Source: Mesorhizobium sp. CU3
GTDB taxonomy: Bacteria; Pseudomonadota; Alphaproteobacteria; Rhizobiales; Rhizobiaceae
Assembly (NCBI RefSeq): GCF_006442965.1
Contig: NZ_VFWX01000008.1
Coordinates: 124,001 to 188,000 of the forward strand
Reading direction: 5' to 3'
Length of the DNA stretch: 64,000 nt
Below the pieces are notes generated by a model, which saw only the letters and a list, made by a program, of their open reading frames with translations, made no database searches and was not told where the DNA came from. Shown in pieces: positions 23,937 to 33,600 of this stretch. The translations under genes were made by a program, and so were the position numbers. Numbering within the stretch: the first letter of the stretch is position 1; every line of letters begins with the position of its first letter.

Positions 23937-24105
23937 TTAGTGGTATAGAATGCAGACCAACACCCGCATTGGCACGTGCTCGATAACGTGTGACGCGAAA
24001 ACATAGTCAAACGGATCGCTACCGTCCCCGATGCAATCCTTCAGTGCCCCGCAAGAAATCGACATTCCGCGCATCCACATCGATGCCGCCCTTGACGAGG
24101 TGGGG
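23937..24105 (-). pseudogene. Remnant of a class I SAM-dependent methyltransferase
   Basis: Read on the minus strand, one frame gives KDCIGDGSDPFDYVFASH followed directly by VIEHVP, the hallmark of a SAM-methyltransferase family normally over 200 residues long. It then ends after CILYH at a stop (23937). Just upstream, another frame reads GGIDVDARNVDFLRGTEGL, which fits the residues expected before it. The gene is thus frameshifted and truncated at both ends. It sits between the exporter ATPase and the sulfotransferase in the A+T-rich module, suggesting past shuffling of decoration genes. Confidence 0.6.
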
Positions 24106-24184
24106 CGGCTATATCGACGATGCGCTTCGAAAGCCTTAGCGGAACGACGTGACCTAAAGAAGAAAAGGAGAACGCAAGCCTACC

Positions 24185-24895
24185 CTACCTTTCAAGAGAA
24201 CTCGGATAATACCTCTCCAATAGATTGCGGTAATAAGTCCTGATGTATTCGATGACAGGCGACGGCAACTCCTCCCGCCATGCATCAGGGCTGCCGGATC
24301 GATAATGCGACTGTGAATCGACCTGCCCGGGCTCCCTCCCGCCAGACATACGTCGGAATGAAAATTTATCCGATTCTGGCCACTGAAGCCCAATTGAAGC
24401 AGAACCCAAAGCCGGACGAATTACACTGCCGATGTCTTCACCGAAGTCTTCCATGCGCACCGTAACGATGCGTGGGTCTGAAAAATCCCAGCGCCGCAAA
24501 TCGGCGAGCGGCCCACCGGTATTCCTGTAGAAATCATCGCGCTCGACAAATGTCAGAGTGAGGAACATCCCATGTTCTTGCGAGCACCCCTGAAGCAACT
24601 TGCGTTGCAAGGCAAGTTCTGGCCAACCATCCAGAGGATGTGTTCGAATATGGGAGAAATATGCGGACTGTACTATGTTTAGCGGGTTACGGATAAGATG
24701 AACGACCACACCACGAAGGTGTGGAGCCACTGTCCTATAATTCGCATTTGCCAAATGCGTTATGTTGACGTTCTCTGCAGGAATTTCAGAACCGTCTGAA
24801 GTCGCATAAAATGTCAATCCATTGACAATGCTCAAATTTGAAAGAAATGAGCTCAGCAGGCTAGACGCACACTTGTGATGGCTGAGAAATATCAA
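24185..24895 (-). CDS. Sulfotransferase family protein (PAPS-dependent), candidate sugar sulfotransferase
   Basis: The protein of 236 residues begins with FLSHHKCASSLLSSFL, matching the 5'-phosphosulfate-binding loop. It later has HLIRNPLNIVQSAYFSH, matching the 3'-phosphate-binding motif with its conserved Arg and Ser. These are the two diagnostic PAPS sites. The TTG start at 24895 is supported by GGGAGG eight bases upstream. It lies on the opposite strand inside a GDP-fucose polysaccharide cluster. Rhizobia use such enzymes (for example NoeE) to sulfate fucose on Nod factors, so sulfation of the exported glycan is a reasonable inference. No cysDNC genes are nearby. Confidence 0.78.
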   Translation of the reverse strand: MIFLSHHKCASSLLSSFLSNLSIVNGLTFYATSDGSEIPAENVNITHLANANYRTVAPHLRGVVVHLIRNPLNIVQSAYFSHIRTHPLDGWPELALQRKLLQGCSQEHGMFLTLTFVERDDFYRNTGGPLADLRRWDFSDPRIVTVRMEDFGEDIGSVIRPALGSASIGLQWPESDKFSFRRMSGGREPGQVDSQSHYRSGSPDAWREELPSPVIEYIRTYYRNLLERYYPSSLER

Positions 24896-25114
24896 CTAAA
24901 GAACCTCCCAATTGAATTGGCGGGATTTACAACACTGTGTGCACCTTAGTGGCCGAGAGATGGTGATCTGTCCGCAGTGCTGTCATCTAGCGACACTGGG
25001 ATCTGGGCCGTTTCCGTTATACCGAGAGGCCGGGTTTGGGCAACCAGTGTTGCGGTAAAGCGCAGCATAATGTTAAGGGACCCCTTTTAGCCCTTTGGGC
25101 TGCGGGAGGCCTAA

Positions 25115-26116
25115 ATGGGTAACTGGATTCGCAACCGCGCCAAACTTGCGATGGACTATCTTGCCATCAAGGTCAGTCAGCGTATCGAGCATCGACTCTC
25201 CGACGTGATCAAGTCACAACTTGATAGCCAACTCAATGCAATGCGACCATATCTGACGGGCGGCACATCTCAAACGATGGTCGATTCCCGCGCAATCGCC
25301 AAAGCAGTGCCTTTGACGCTGAATTCTGGAGATAGCCACATCTATTTCCACAACTCAGATGGGCACCGGTTTTTTCTCGATGCCACCGACCACCATATTA
25401 CCCTGCATGTGCTGGAGCATGGTTGCTGGGAGGATCACATCAGGGACGTCATCATGCAGATATTGAAACCTGGTTCAACTTTTGTTGACGTCGGCGGCAA
25501 TGTCGGGTTGCATACTCTTTTCGCTGGATCGATTGTTGGTCAGACTGGTAAGGTCTACTCCTTCGAACCCGTGCCCCACCTATATGGCACACTGAGACTC
25601 AACGTCGATGTCAATGGGATGGGGAATGTCATCAAGACCCACCAGCTCGCGGTGTCCGATACTGAGGAGGTCAAAAGCTTTTCCAAGTTCCGATCACATT
25701 CCGCAATGTCCGGTTTTTCTGTTCCGCAGGTCCGACTCGATATCTTCGGCGAGTCGGAGAATTCCAGTGTCGAAGTGATCCAGGTGAACACAGTCACGCT
25801 TGACAAGATGTTCGCCGGCCAAAAGATCGACGGCCTTAAGATTGACGTCGAGGGTTACGAAACGCTTGTGCTGCGCGGGGCCAAAGAGGTCATCCGTAAT
25901 AACCGTGATATTAAGCTTATCATCGAATGGGACCCGTTTCTCGTCACACGCACTCTCGGCTCAGAGGCTATCACGGAAAATATTGCATTCCTCGAATCAG
26001 AAAGGTTCATTCCCTATCTCGCCCTTTGGCAACAGCCGCTGCGCAAGGTAACTTGGGACGAGGTATCCAGACTGCAAGGCGATCTAATTCTAACCAGAAC
26101 AGGCAGTTTGCGCTAA
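25115..26116 (+). CDS. FkbM family SAM-dependent methyltransferase
   Basis: The 333-residue protein has an N-terminal helical extension of about 100 residues, then the FkbM methyltransferase domain. STFVDVGGNVGLHTLFAG is the SAM-binding loop, VYSFEPVPHLYGTL follows, and IDGLKIDVEGYETLVLRGA is the conserved acidic motif. FkbM proteins methylate hydroxyls of sugars or polyketides; here a 2-O- or 3-O-methyl-fucose or rhamnose in the polysaccharide is likely. GGGAGG five bases before the ATG supports the start. It stands between the sulfotransferase and a glycosyltransferase. Confidence 0.9.
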   Translation: MGNWIRNRAKLAMDYLAIKVSQRIEHRLSDVIKSQLDSQLNAMRPYLTGGTSQTMVDSRAIAKAVPLTLNSGDSHIYFHNSDGHRFFLDATDHHITLHVLEHGCWEDHIRDVIMQILKPGSTFVDVGGNVGLHTLFAGSIVGQTGKVYSFEPVPHLYGTLRLNVDVNGMGNVIKTHQLAVSDTEEVKSFSKFRSHSAMSGFSVPQVRLDIFGESENSSVEVIQVNTVTLDKMFAGQKIDGLKIDVEGYETLVLRGAKEVIRNNRDIKLIIEWDPFLVTRTLGSEAITENIAFLESERFIPYLALWQQPLRKVTWDEVSRLQGDLILTRTGSLR

Positions 26117-26297
26117 ATAAACTGGAGAGTTCATCGCGGCCGAAATTAACGCCTTCCTCGACTCTTCCAAGAGGTCAACGACCGCATGAATGCCCTGAAG
26201 TGTTATGCCGGTGCGATACGGTCGTGAGACATCCACCTGCCGACTTCCCGAGCAAAGCTTTCGAGCAGGCCATCCGATCAAGACGAAGGACGCCTGT

Positions 26298-27416
26298 TTG
26301 AAAGTCCTGCATTTCTTCAAGACATATTTGCCGGACAGTTTCGGCGGGGTGGAGCGGACCATCCACGCCATTGCCGAAAGCACGGCTCGCCACGGAGTCG
26401 AAACCGAGGTGCTGTCGCTGAGCAGCGCTCCAAACGAAAACACCAGGCGTATCGACAGCCATATGGCCGCCAAGGCGAAGCTCGATTTCGAGCTGGCCTC
26501 GACGGGGTTTTCCCGCGAGGTTTTTCGCAAGTTCGATGCGCTCGCTCGGCAATCCGACCTGGTGCATTACCATTTTCCATGGCCGGTCATGGACGTCGCG
26601 CATTTTTATTCCCGTCACGGCAAGCCTTGCGTCGTCACCTATCATTCGGATGTCGTCAGGCAACGCCTGCTCTTGTCGTTCTACCGACCGCTGATGATGC
26701 GCTTCCTCGGCAATGTAGACGCTTTAGTGGCGACCTCGCCCGACTATCTGCGCTCGAGCGCCGTCTTGAGGCGGTTTGCGGCCAAATCGAGCGTCATTCC
26801 GATCGGCATCGACGAAGCCGCCTATCCGGCGCCGACGGCGGCCGACGCGAGCTGGCTCCGGTCGGTGGCACCTGAGCCGTTCGTGCTGTTCGTCGGCGTG
26901 CTGCGCTACTACAAGGGACTGAATATTCTGATCGACGCGGCGGACCGGGTGCGGTGCAGGATCGTCATTGCCGGAGCGGGACCGGTCAAGGAGCAATTGA
27001 AGAGCCAGGCCGAAAGGCTGAAGCGCGACAATGTCGCCTTCCTCGGCGCGGTCTCCGAGCAACGGAAAATGGCCCTGCTTCACGCCTGCAGCGGCTTCGT
27101 CTTCCCCTCGAATCAACGCTCCGAGGCTTATGGCGTCTCGCTGGCGGAAGCCGCCATGTGCGGCAAGCCGATGATCTCGTGCGATATCGGCACGGGAACG
27201 TCCTATGTCAACGAGGCCGGCGTGACCGGCCTCGTTATCCCGCCTTCCGATCCGGTTCGCCTGGCCGAGGCCATCAACCGGCTCGTCGAGACGCCTGACG
27301 AAGCGGCAAAATGGGGACGGGCGGCGCGCGACCGGTTTTCGAACCTTTTCACAGCTGAAAAGATGGGCAAGGCCTATGCCGATCTCTACACCCGGCTGCG
27401 TAATCGCAGCGTTTAG
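26298..27416 (+). CDS. Glycosyltransferase family 4
   Basis: A GT-B glycosyltransferase of 372 residues. The N-terminus LKVLHFFKTYLPDSFGGVER is the classic GT4 acceptor-domain opening. VLFVGVLRYYKGLNILIDA and IVIAGAGPVKEQLK mark the donor domain, and SEAYGVSLAEAAMCGKP carries the EX7E motif. The frame is open to 26205, but the TTG at 26298 has GAAGGA seven bases upstream and starts exactly at the domain, so I choose it. G+C is back to chromosomal level. It is the last gene before the tRNA-Gln, at the edge of the mobile element. Confidence 0.92.
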   Translation: MKVLHFFKTYLPDSFGGVERTIHAIAESTARHGVETEVLSLSSAPNENTRRIDSHMAAKAKLDFELASTGFSREVFRKFDALARQSDLVHYHFPWPVMDVAHFYSRHGKPCVVTYHSDVVRQRLLLSFYRPLMMRFLGNVDALVATSPDYLRSSAVLRRFAAKSSVIPIGIDEAAYPAPTAADASWLRSVAPEPFVLFVGVLRYYKGLNILIDAADRVRCRIVIAGAGPVKEQLKSQAERLKRDNVAFLGAVSEQRKMALLHACSGFVFPSNQRSEAYGVSLAEAAMCGKPMISCDIGTGTSYVNEAGVTGLVIPPSDPVRLAEAINRLVETPDEAAKWGRAARDRFSNLFTAEKMGKAYADLYTRLRNRSV

Positions 27417-27481
27417 CCGGGGACTGTGGATTGCCATCGCCTTTCATGCGCGCCCGCCATTGAGCTTTGCGCCGACCCGTC

Positions 27482-29149
27482 CTATAAGGCCGCGCGCAGC
27501 GGGCATCCGCCGCCTGCTGGGGCGTCGCCAAGTGGTAAGGCATCGGTTTTTGGTACCGACATTCCCAGGTTCGAATCCTGGCGCCCCAGCCAAACTGGAC
27601 TCCCTCTTGATAAAGCTGTCTGCAGTGCACCTGTCGCTGCTCCGGATGCGACCGTTTCCGCAAGCAGATCAAACGGTTGCCTGAAGGCCGCTTGAATCTC
27701 GCCTTGGTCCCATTGGCAGTTCGACAGCACGAGATTCAAAAGCCGCTTTTTCTCGTGCGCAGGCTGCTTCGCAAACAGTCGGCTGGCATTGCGCGCCAAC
27801 TCCAACAGCCGGATGCCGTCCTCCATGTATGATTCTTCGGCGCTGCCATGGCGCTCAATCTCGCGAAGCAGCCGCGTCTGTTCGGTTCGCCACTGTGCCG
27901 ACATCCGGTCGTAGAAGGCATTGTCGATGCGGCCATCGAGTTTGTCGAGATACATGGCGTGTAGCCGATCCTCGAGCCGCTTGTACTCGACCTGGCATCG
28001 ATGGATCGCCTGTTCATGCTCGCGGCGCTCGTCGGCATGGCTGGCCATGAGGGCTGCCTTTACCCATTCCAGTATCTCTTCGTCGAAATGCAACTGGTCG
28101 AGCAGGCTGGCGAACGCCTGATCGAGCACTTCCTCGCGGACATATTTGCGGCGGCAGTCTGCGTATCCGCCCCGGCCTTTGTTGGCGTGCCCCGTGCAGT
28201 GATAATAGACGTATTTGCCCTTCTTGATCTCAGCGACAACGGCGCAGCCGCATTTGGTGCAGGTCATCAGGCCTGTGAAGGCAAACTCGTTTCCTATCGG
28301 GTGGGTCGGCACCGCATTGCGGCCCGTCAGAACGCCCTGGACGCGCTCCCAAAGCTCGATCGATACGAGTGGTTCGTGCTTACCGTGGTGCAATTTGCCG
28401 TTCCACTGGAACAGCCCTGTGTAGAGGCGATTGCGCAGGATCATATGCACGGTGCTGACCGGAACCGGATTGCCGCTCTTGGGATAGATCAGCCCATCGC
28501 CATGGGCTGCCTTAGCCAAGGCCTTGAGTGAATACTGGCCGGTTGCGTAGCGCTCGAACAGCTGCGTGACGACTGGAGCCAGGTCAGGATGCGGCTCGAT
28601 AACCTTTTTGCCGTCCTTGCCCGTGGTGTTGACATAGCCCAGCGGAGCCTTAGTCGGCCAAATGCCCTGCTCCGCCTTCTCCATCTGGCCCTTGCGGGCT
28701 TCTTCCGACAGGTTGTCGATATAGTTCTTGGCCATCAAGACCTTGATGCCATGCATGAACTTTTCAGATGAGCGCGAGTCTCGCGACAGCGTCACACCTT
28801 CTTTCGCAAGGTGGATTTCCACATCCAGTTCATCGAGAGTCACCCAGTCCTTCAGGTTGCGATAGAGCCGGTCTGTCTTCTCGACCAGGACGCTTCGAAT
28901 GCCGGGATGCTTTCGCAGATATTTGACCATCTCGCCGAAGTTGGTCCGGCCCGTGGTCTTGGCCGTCTCGACGTCGATAAACTCCTGCACGATGTCGAAC
29001 CGATGTTGCAGGGCGTAGTCGCGCAGCAGCTTGCATTGCGCCGGGATCGAAAAGCCTTCCTTCTCCTGCTCCTTGGAGGAGACGCGCGCGTATAGCAGCG
29101 CCTTTACAAGGCCTGCGGGCTTGGAGACCCGGACAAGTCGCTGGTTCAC
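27482..29149 (-). CDS. Large serine recombinase / integrase
   Basis: The protein has a resolvase domain (ALLYARVSSKEQEKEGFSIP with the catalytic Ser; SVLVEKTDRLYRNLKDW) and a recombinase domain (GYVNTTGKDGKKVIEPHPD to LYTGLFQWNG). A zinc ribbon (CTKCGCAVVAEIKKGKYVYY ... C) and a coiled-coil C-terminal part follow. The last ~35 residues are encoded by the antisense of tRNA-Gln and its flank. The frame opens at 29182, but the GTG at 29149 has GAGGAGG eight bases upstream and is preferred. It should integrate and excise the element that lies to its right; it is transcribed toward the tRNA. Confidence 0.92.
   Translation of the reverse strand: MNQRLVRVSKPAGLVKALLYARVSSKEQEKEGFSIPAQCKLLRDYALQHRFDIVQEFIDVETAKTTGRTNFGEMVKYLRKHPGIRSVLVEKTDRLYRNLKDWVTLDELDVEIHLAKEGVTLSRDSRSSEKFMHGIKVLMAKNYIDNLSEEARKGQMEKAEQGIWPTKAPLGYVNTTGKDGKKVIEPHPDLAPVVTQLFERYATGQYSLKALAKAAHGDGLIYPKSGNPVPVSTVHMILRNRLYTGLFQWNGKLHHGKHEPLVSIELWERVQGVLTGRNAVPTHPIGNEFAFTGLMTCTKCGCAVVAEIKKGKYVYYHCTGHANKGRGGYADCRRKYVREEVLDQAFASLLDQLHFDEEILEWVKAALMASHADERREHEQAIHRCQVEYKRLEDRLHAMYLDKLDGRIDNAFYDRMSAQWRTEQTRLLREIERHGSAEESYMEDGIRLLELARNASRLFAKQPAHEKKRLLNLVLSNCQWDQGEIQAAFRQPFDLLAETVASGAATGALQTALSRGSPVWLGRQDSNLGMSVPKTDALPLGDAPAGGGCPLRAAL
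27518..27592 (+). tRNA. tRNA-Gln (anticodon TTG)
   Basis: The acceptor stem TGGGGCG (27518-27524) pairs with CGCCCCA (27582-27588). The anticodon arm is CGG-TTTTTGGTA-CCG with anticodon TTG. The T arm is CCAGG-TTCGAAT-CCTGG, and the 3' end reads G-CCA with CCA encoded in the genome. The gene is intact. The serine recombinase gene on the opposite strand runs through it, so its 3' half is the attachment site of the downstream element. Confidence 0.97.
27555..27592. other. Probable attachment site (att) in the 3' half of tRNA-Gln
   Basis: The recombinase reading frame crosses this tRNA segment and is the first gene of the foreign region. That is the arrangement expected when an element inserts into a tRNA 3' end and rebuilds it. 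I searched by eye for a second copy of TTCGAATCCTGGCGCCCCAG in the rest of the window and did not find one. The other end is therefore either outside the window or shares only a very short core. Confidence 0.5.
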
Positions 29150-29216
29150 CTGAGGTGCCTCCTCGTTCATCGCACGTCGCACAACCGAAGGCCATCACGT
29201 GAGCATGAAGCGCCAG

Positions 29217-29465
29217 CTATTTGCCCCGGTCAATCCGTTCCCATTCGGCAAGGATACGAAAAAAGCCGCCGATATTGTCGACGATTTGGCGTGCATCTTC
29301 CGTTGATAGCGAACGCCCCATGCGAGCCTCAAACAAGCGAGCCGTTCGTTCCAGGAACGCCTCGTCAACGACGCGCCGGCGCAAAAACAGATCGGCCTCT
29401 GCATCGCGTCTGCCGCCGCGTTTTGTGGCGCGCCGTGCCGCCTTCACAGTTTGGGTCCCGAGCAT
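29217..29465 (-). CDS. Small conserved hypothetical protein upstream of the recombinase
   Basis: The 82-residue basic protein starts MLGTQTVKAARRATKRGGRR and ends GRSLSTEDARQIVDNIGGFF-RILAEW. The C-terminal part looks helical and the N-terminus could bind nucleic acid. I do not recognise a family. It lies 67 bases upstream of the recombinase on the same strand and could be a recombination directionality factor or regulator of it. That is an inference from position only. The ribosome binding site is weak. Confidence 0.55.
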   Translation of the reverse strand: MLGTQTVKAARRATKRGGRRDAEADLFLRRRVVDEAFLERTARLFEARMGRSLSTEDARQIVDNIGGFFRILAEWERIDRGK

Positions 29466-29539
29466 ATCTGCATCGGGATAAGGATGGCTGAAATCGCCTC
29501 AGCGCCGAATGGCCTTTGTGTGCGCCCACGTATCCAGTT

Positions 29540-30130
29540 CTACTCTGCATCAGTACCAGCGGCCGATTGCTCACCAAAAGGGGGCTCAGCGGCATGCTTT
29601 TCGAGACTGACCAGATCGGCGGCCCTGGCTTGATACCGCCGACAATCCGCCTGAACGATAGATCGGTCAGGCCGCTCAAACGGCACACTCCCGGCGATTT
29701 CCTTCAAGTCGCGTAGGATCGATTCGATATGTGGCCAAGGAAACTCTGTCGGGTCGTCGATGTCGCGATCTGCGCCGACGATTATTTCGAGCTTGGCGAC
29801 AACGCCGAGAAGTGAGTGTGCACGCGTACGCGGAAGTCGATCCTGAATCTTCAAAGCCGATGTCGCAGCCTCGACTTCCGCTTGGTAGGCGATCGAATAA
29901 CCGACCTTGGCTTCCCTCGACGCCGCGCGGCCGGCGCCGAGGGCACGCGTTTCCAGCCGTTGTTGAAATCGGCAGAGAACCTGTGAGACATGCTGCGCCC
30001 GCAACCAGTCTCGTAGCAGCTCAAGCGGAGGATCTGCTTCATCGGAATGAGGAGATGCCTTTACAGTCCCCTCGCCGCTTCCACCGAGCGTGACGGAAGA
30101 CAAAGTCGTGCTATTGTCGGAATCAGCCAT
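29540..30130 (-). CDS. Hypothetical protein, 196 residues
   Basis: No family recognised. The first 35 residues are low-complexity (MADSDNSTTLSSVTLGGSGE), the remainder is soluble and mostly helical, with LLRDWLRAQHVSQVLCRFQQ and RTRAHSLLGVVAKLEIIVGA. There is no signal peptide or membrane segment. The frame extends to 30400, but the ATG at 30130 with GGAG eight bases upstream is the better start. It is divergent from the small XRE regulator at 30284 across a 153-bp gap, so that regulator may control it. Part of the mobile element. Confidence 0.55.
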   Translation of the reverse strand: MADSDNSTTLSSVTLGGSGEGTVKASPHSDEADPPLELLRDWLRAQHVSQVLCRFQQRLETRALGAGRAASREAKVGYSIAYQAEVEAATSALKIQDRLPRTRAHSLLGVVAKLEIIVGADRDIDDPTEFPWPHIESILRDLKEIAGSVPFERPDRSIVQADCRRYQARAADLVSLEKHAAEPPFGEQSAAGTDAE

Positions 30131-30283
30131 GATCCGAGCTCCGGTAAGCTTGGGCGTGGTCAGGCTGCTGAAGGTGGTCTCAACACCGTCAGCAGCCGAG
30201 CAGTCGGACTCCACAATTCGTATCAGGGATACGATAGCCCAGCTACTCATGCAGATCAACGAAAATCGTATCGACGTTACGAA

Positions 30284-30520
30284 ATGAACGTAATCCAATG
30301 TAAAATGGCGCGCGTGGCGCTTGGCTGGGGCACGAGAGACTTGGCTCGGAATGCCGGCGTTTCCCCCGACACCATCGCGCGTTTCGAAAGAGGCGAACAA
30401 CTCAAGGGCTCGACCTTAGCTACCATTCAAGCAACGTTTGAATCTGCAGGAATTCAATTTATTCCGGAAAATGGTGGTGGCCCTGGCGTGCGCTTGTCAC
30501 GTGGTGCCGTGAACACTTAG
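30284..30520 (+). CDS. Small XRE-family DNA-binding protein
   Basis: A 78-residue helix-turn-helix protein. MNVIQCKMARVALGWGTRDL is followed by ARNAGVSPDTIARFERGEQL (the HTH), then ATFESAGIQFIPENGGGPGV. This is the common rhizobial single-domain XRE type, often near mobile elements and prophages. The open frame extends further upstream, but the ATG at 30284 starts the conserved domain. It is divergent from the hypothetical gene at 29540-30130 and could regulate it and itself. Confidence 0.85.
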   Translation: MNVIQCKMARVALGWGTRDLARNAGVSPDTIARFERGEQLKGSTLATIQATFESAGIQFIPENGGGPGVRLSRGAVNT

Positions 30521-30673
30521 TCGAAGGCGGCGCCATTTTTAGGGATTATCTTCCCAATGTCAGCAATGCGCCTCATGCGCCAGAAAACTCAATTTTGGGA
30601 TTGCCGGAACGGGACGTTTCGAATGCCAACGCGTGTGGCTGCATAGGTCTCCGCATCGGCGTCCGCAGTCGAA

Positions 30674-33600
30674 CTAAATTCGACCGCGTTTTGTCCGGGC
30701 TATGGAATGAGCCTTCGCAAGCACTGGACTAAGACGCTCGTCGCGTTCAATAAGAACGTCAAACACTGCCGCAAGATTGCCGAGGGATTCCGCGTCATCA
30801 ATCAAGAAACAGGATCGAGCTGCGTACTCCCCGATAGCAGTGTAGTACTTTCGAGTGTTGCCGTGAATTGCGCTAGATGTTGCGATGATAGCGAACAGGT
30901 CAGTGGCCATATCCGGAGTGGCGTGCATCAGGACGAAACATCGCTGTACGACAACCTCGGCAATCGACTCAGAGCGGGCGGCTAGAGCAAAATGCGCTGC
31001 AACTTGGAGATACGGCAATTCTCCTTTGGCATCAGTAACCGGCTCCTCGCTATTTGAACTGAATATGCGCAGGACGTTTCCGACGGCACGTTCCGAGGGC
31101 GCGAGTGCAAACGCCATCGCCGCAAGGCCCTGCGCTTCTGCAGGGTTTGCGGCTCGGGCAAGTTGCTCTTCGATTTCGGCCACAACCTCGTGCCAAACAA
31201 CTCTCGGCTGGGCTTCGCCGAAATCGTCAAACGGTCCCGGAAACATCGCTGCCAACGGGTTTGTGGATTCGCTAAGTTGCCCAATAGCAGACTGGATTAT
31301 GGCGACCCAAGGGGCAGGTCGGTGTTCCGGGGGGAGCATGTCGAGGCCTTTCCCAACCCGGCCGACGAGTTCAGCGAAGATGTGATCGGGGCTGATCCAG
31401 ACAGGATCCCAACGCATCGCTTCTCGTCGGTCCACAACACCATGCCAGATGTAGAATGGATAAAAATGATTGATCGACCAGCGCAAGAAACCGCTGCTAT
31501 CAGGCAGTCTGCTAAGCCCATCTGTGAGTACGCCAGCATGGGTGAGCGCCGCTAGTCTGGCCTGATAAACGGGTGCGCCGGCAGCTTGGGCTGCTTGACG
31601 AAACCCAATGGTCGCCACAACGGCGCATGCCGTGAAGACTTCGCACCGCCGGTGGTTCACATCTTTGTTGCCAAAGAGCCTTTCCAAGAACGAAGTCCCC
31701 AGATCAGAATAGGCCAGATCGTTTTGAAGAAGATGCCTGCAGAGCTCGAACCCGAACAGGAGACTGAACGGGTCTTCGGCGATAAGAAGCGGCGAAACGT
31801 CGGCTGGCTTCAGAGCTGCCAGCAGGTCGAATGGAATTAGCGGCTCCCACAAAGCGCTGAAAGCGATGCGGCGTAGGGCCCGGGCTGGATTCCGCTCGAA
31901 AAGCGACTCGCGAGCGCGTTTCAACTCACCGCAGATGAAGCTTGGCAAATCAGTCGAATCGCCCAGAGGTGCCAAAAGCCGCCCATAATATTCAGGCGAG
32001 TTCGGCATCATGCTCTCTGAACTCAGATCATGTGGCTTTCCCAATTCAAAAGAAAATGCCTCAGGTGTCTCACCCAAGGTTGTCATCAAGTCGTCATATT
32101 CGCGGTCGGTGAAGGCACGTCCCGCGACATCACGCCATTTGTTCTCTTCTCCGGCCAACAACGGCTTGGCTCTAAAAACTCGGTCCAAACCCTTCAAACG
32201 TATTTTTCTTTCCGCGCTTAGCAGATCGGCATTGGTGAAGGCAAAGCCCTTCTTGTCCAGGACGAATGTCGCGCTGCCGTCTTTTTGCGTCCCAAGTTTA
32301 ACGCGAGCACTGCGCCCATCCTTCAGGGCAAGGATCGCCGTTTTGCGCCCGGCGATTGCTCCGCGCAATGCTCCGTGAAGGCTGACAGCTTCGACGGATT
32401 GGTCGCCGCCAAGCGGATACCAAAATTGCGGCTTAATACCAAGTTTTTTGCAGAAAGCCTCATCCAGAAAAAGCTTCATCCGGTCGAGAGAGGGCAATGG
32501 ATTGAGGAGGAGTGCCGTTAGCACTTCCCGGTCACGCTCAGACTTATCCTCGTTAACCTCCCATAACTGCGCCACATAGGATTTGAGGAAATCCAAAGCA
32601 GCGTTCCAAGTTTCGGGATTCGTCTTTCTAAATGGTGCAATAACGTTTGCATCTAGCCATTCAAAGTAACGGCGCCTGCGATCCTTCTTGGCGCTGGTGA
32701 AAACCATAAGAATGGCAATCTGGTTTGCCGCCTGCTGTTGTGCCGCGGCCCACGTAGCCTCATTGTTAAATTCTACACACCAGCCGCGAGGATCGGGATT
32801 GATCGATCGAAGCCAATTCGCATTGGCTTCAGCGACACCGTAGTCCTTGGTCTCCATCCAAGTTCGACGAATGGCTTGATAGATGGCGAAGCGAACACCG
32901 GCGAGCCAATGCTCCTCTTGGGCAACAAAGGCATCATTTATTTGAGGCAGTGCTACGCTTTCGCGAATTGCCCTGAGTTCCGGTGTTTCCCGAGCCGTTC
33001 CATTGCTTCTCGGTGCAGCCTCCAACCAAAATATGAGCTCGTCTGCTTCCAGCGCCACGGCATAAAAGCCGCCGATCCGCAGTTTGTGGCGCTTCGCCCA
33101 ATATGAAGTCTCCTCGATTTGGCCCGACTTTCGAAGTGCCGTCAAAATATCAAGCGTGTTTGCACATGGAACAGTACGTCCAGCTTTATCTGACCACTTT
33201 GCTAACTTGTTCAGGCTACGATCATCAACGATTGCTACATCGCAACCTGCTAAGTCGGACAGTAGATCAAGGGTGGGTGAGAAGTCCCCAGGATCCTCCC
33301 CTTTTTCGTCCGCACTTTCGGCGGAGGATTGCCTCGAAGAAAACACTACACGACCGGACTGAATACCCGCAGCAAGCGCGCCACGTATGTGCTCAATCGC
33401 GCCTAACAGTTCACCTGTGTGTTCGCTGTATCTGAGGGTCTGCTGGATCTGATCGCTTACATCCTCGTGGATAAAGACATTGCCGACAAAGCCCGTAAGG
33501 GCATCGAGCAGACCAAGGTAATCCAGATAGGTGACGGTCAAGTCATCGAGGTAAAGCCTGGTGCTTAAGTTGATGGTAGGCGCGGCAGTCCAACGTTTGT

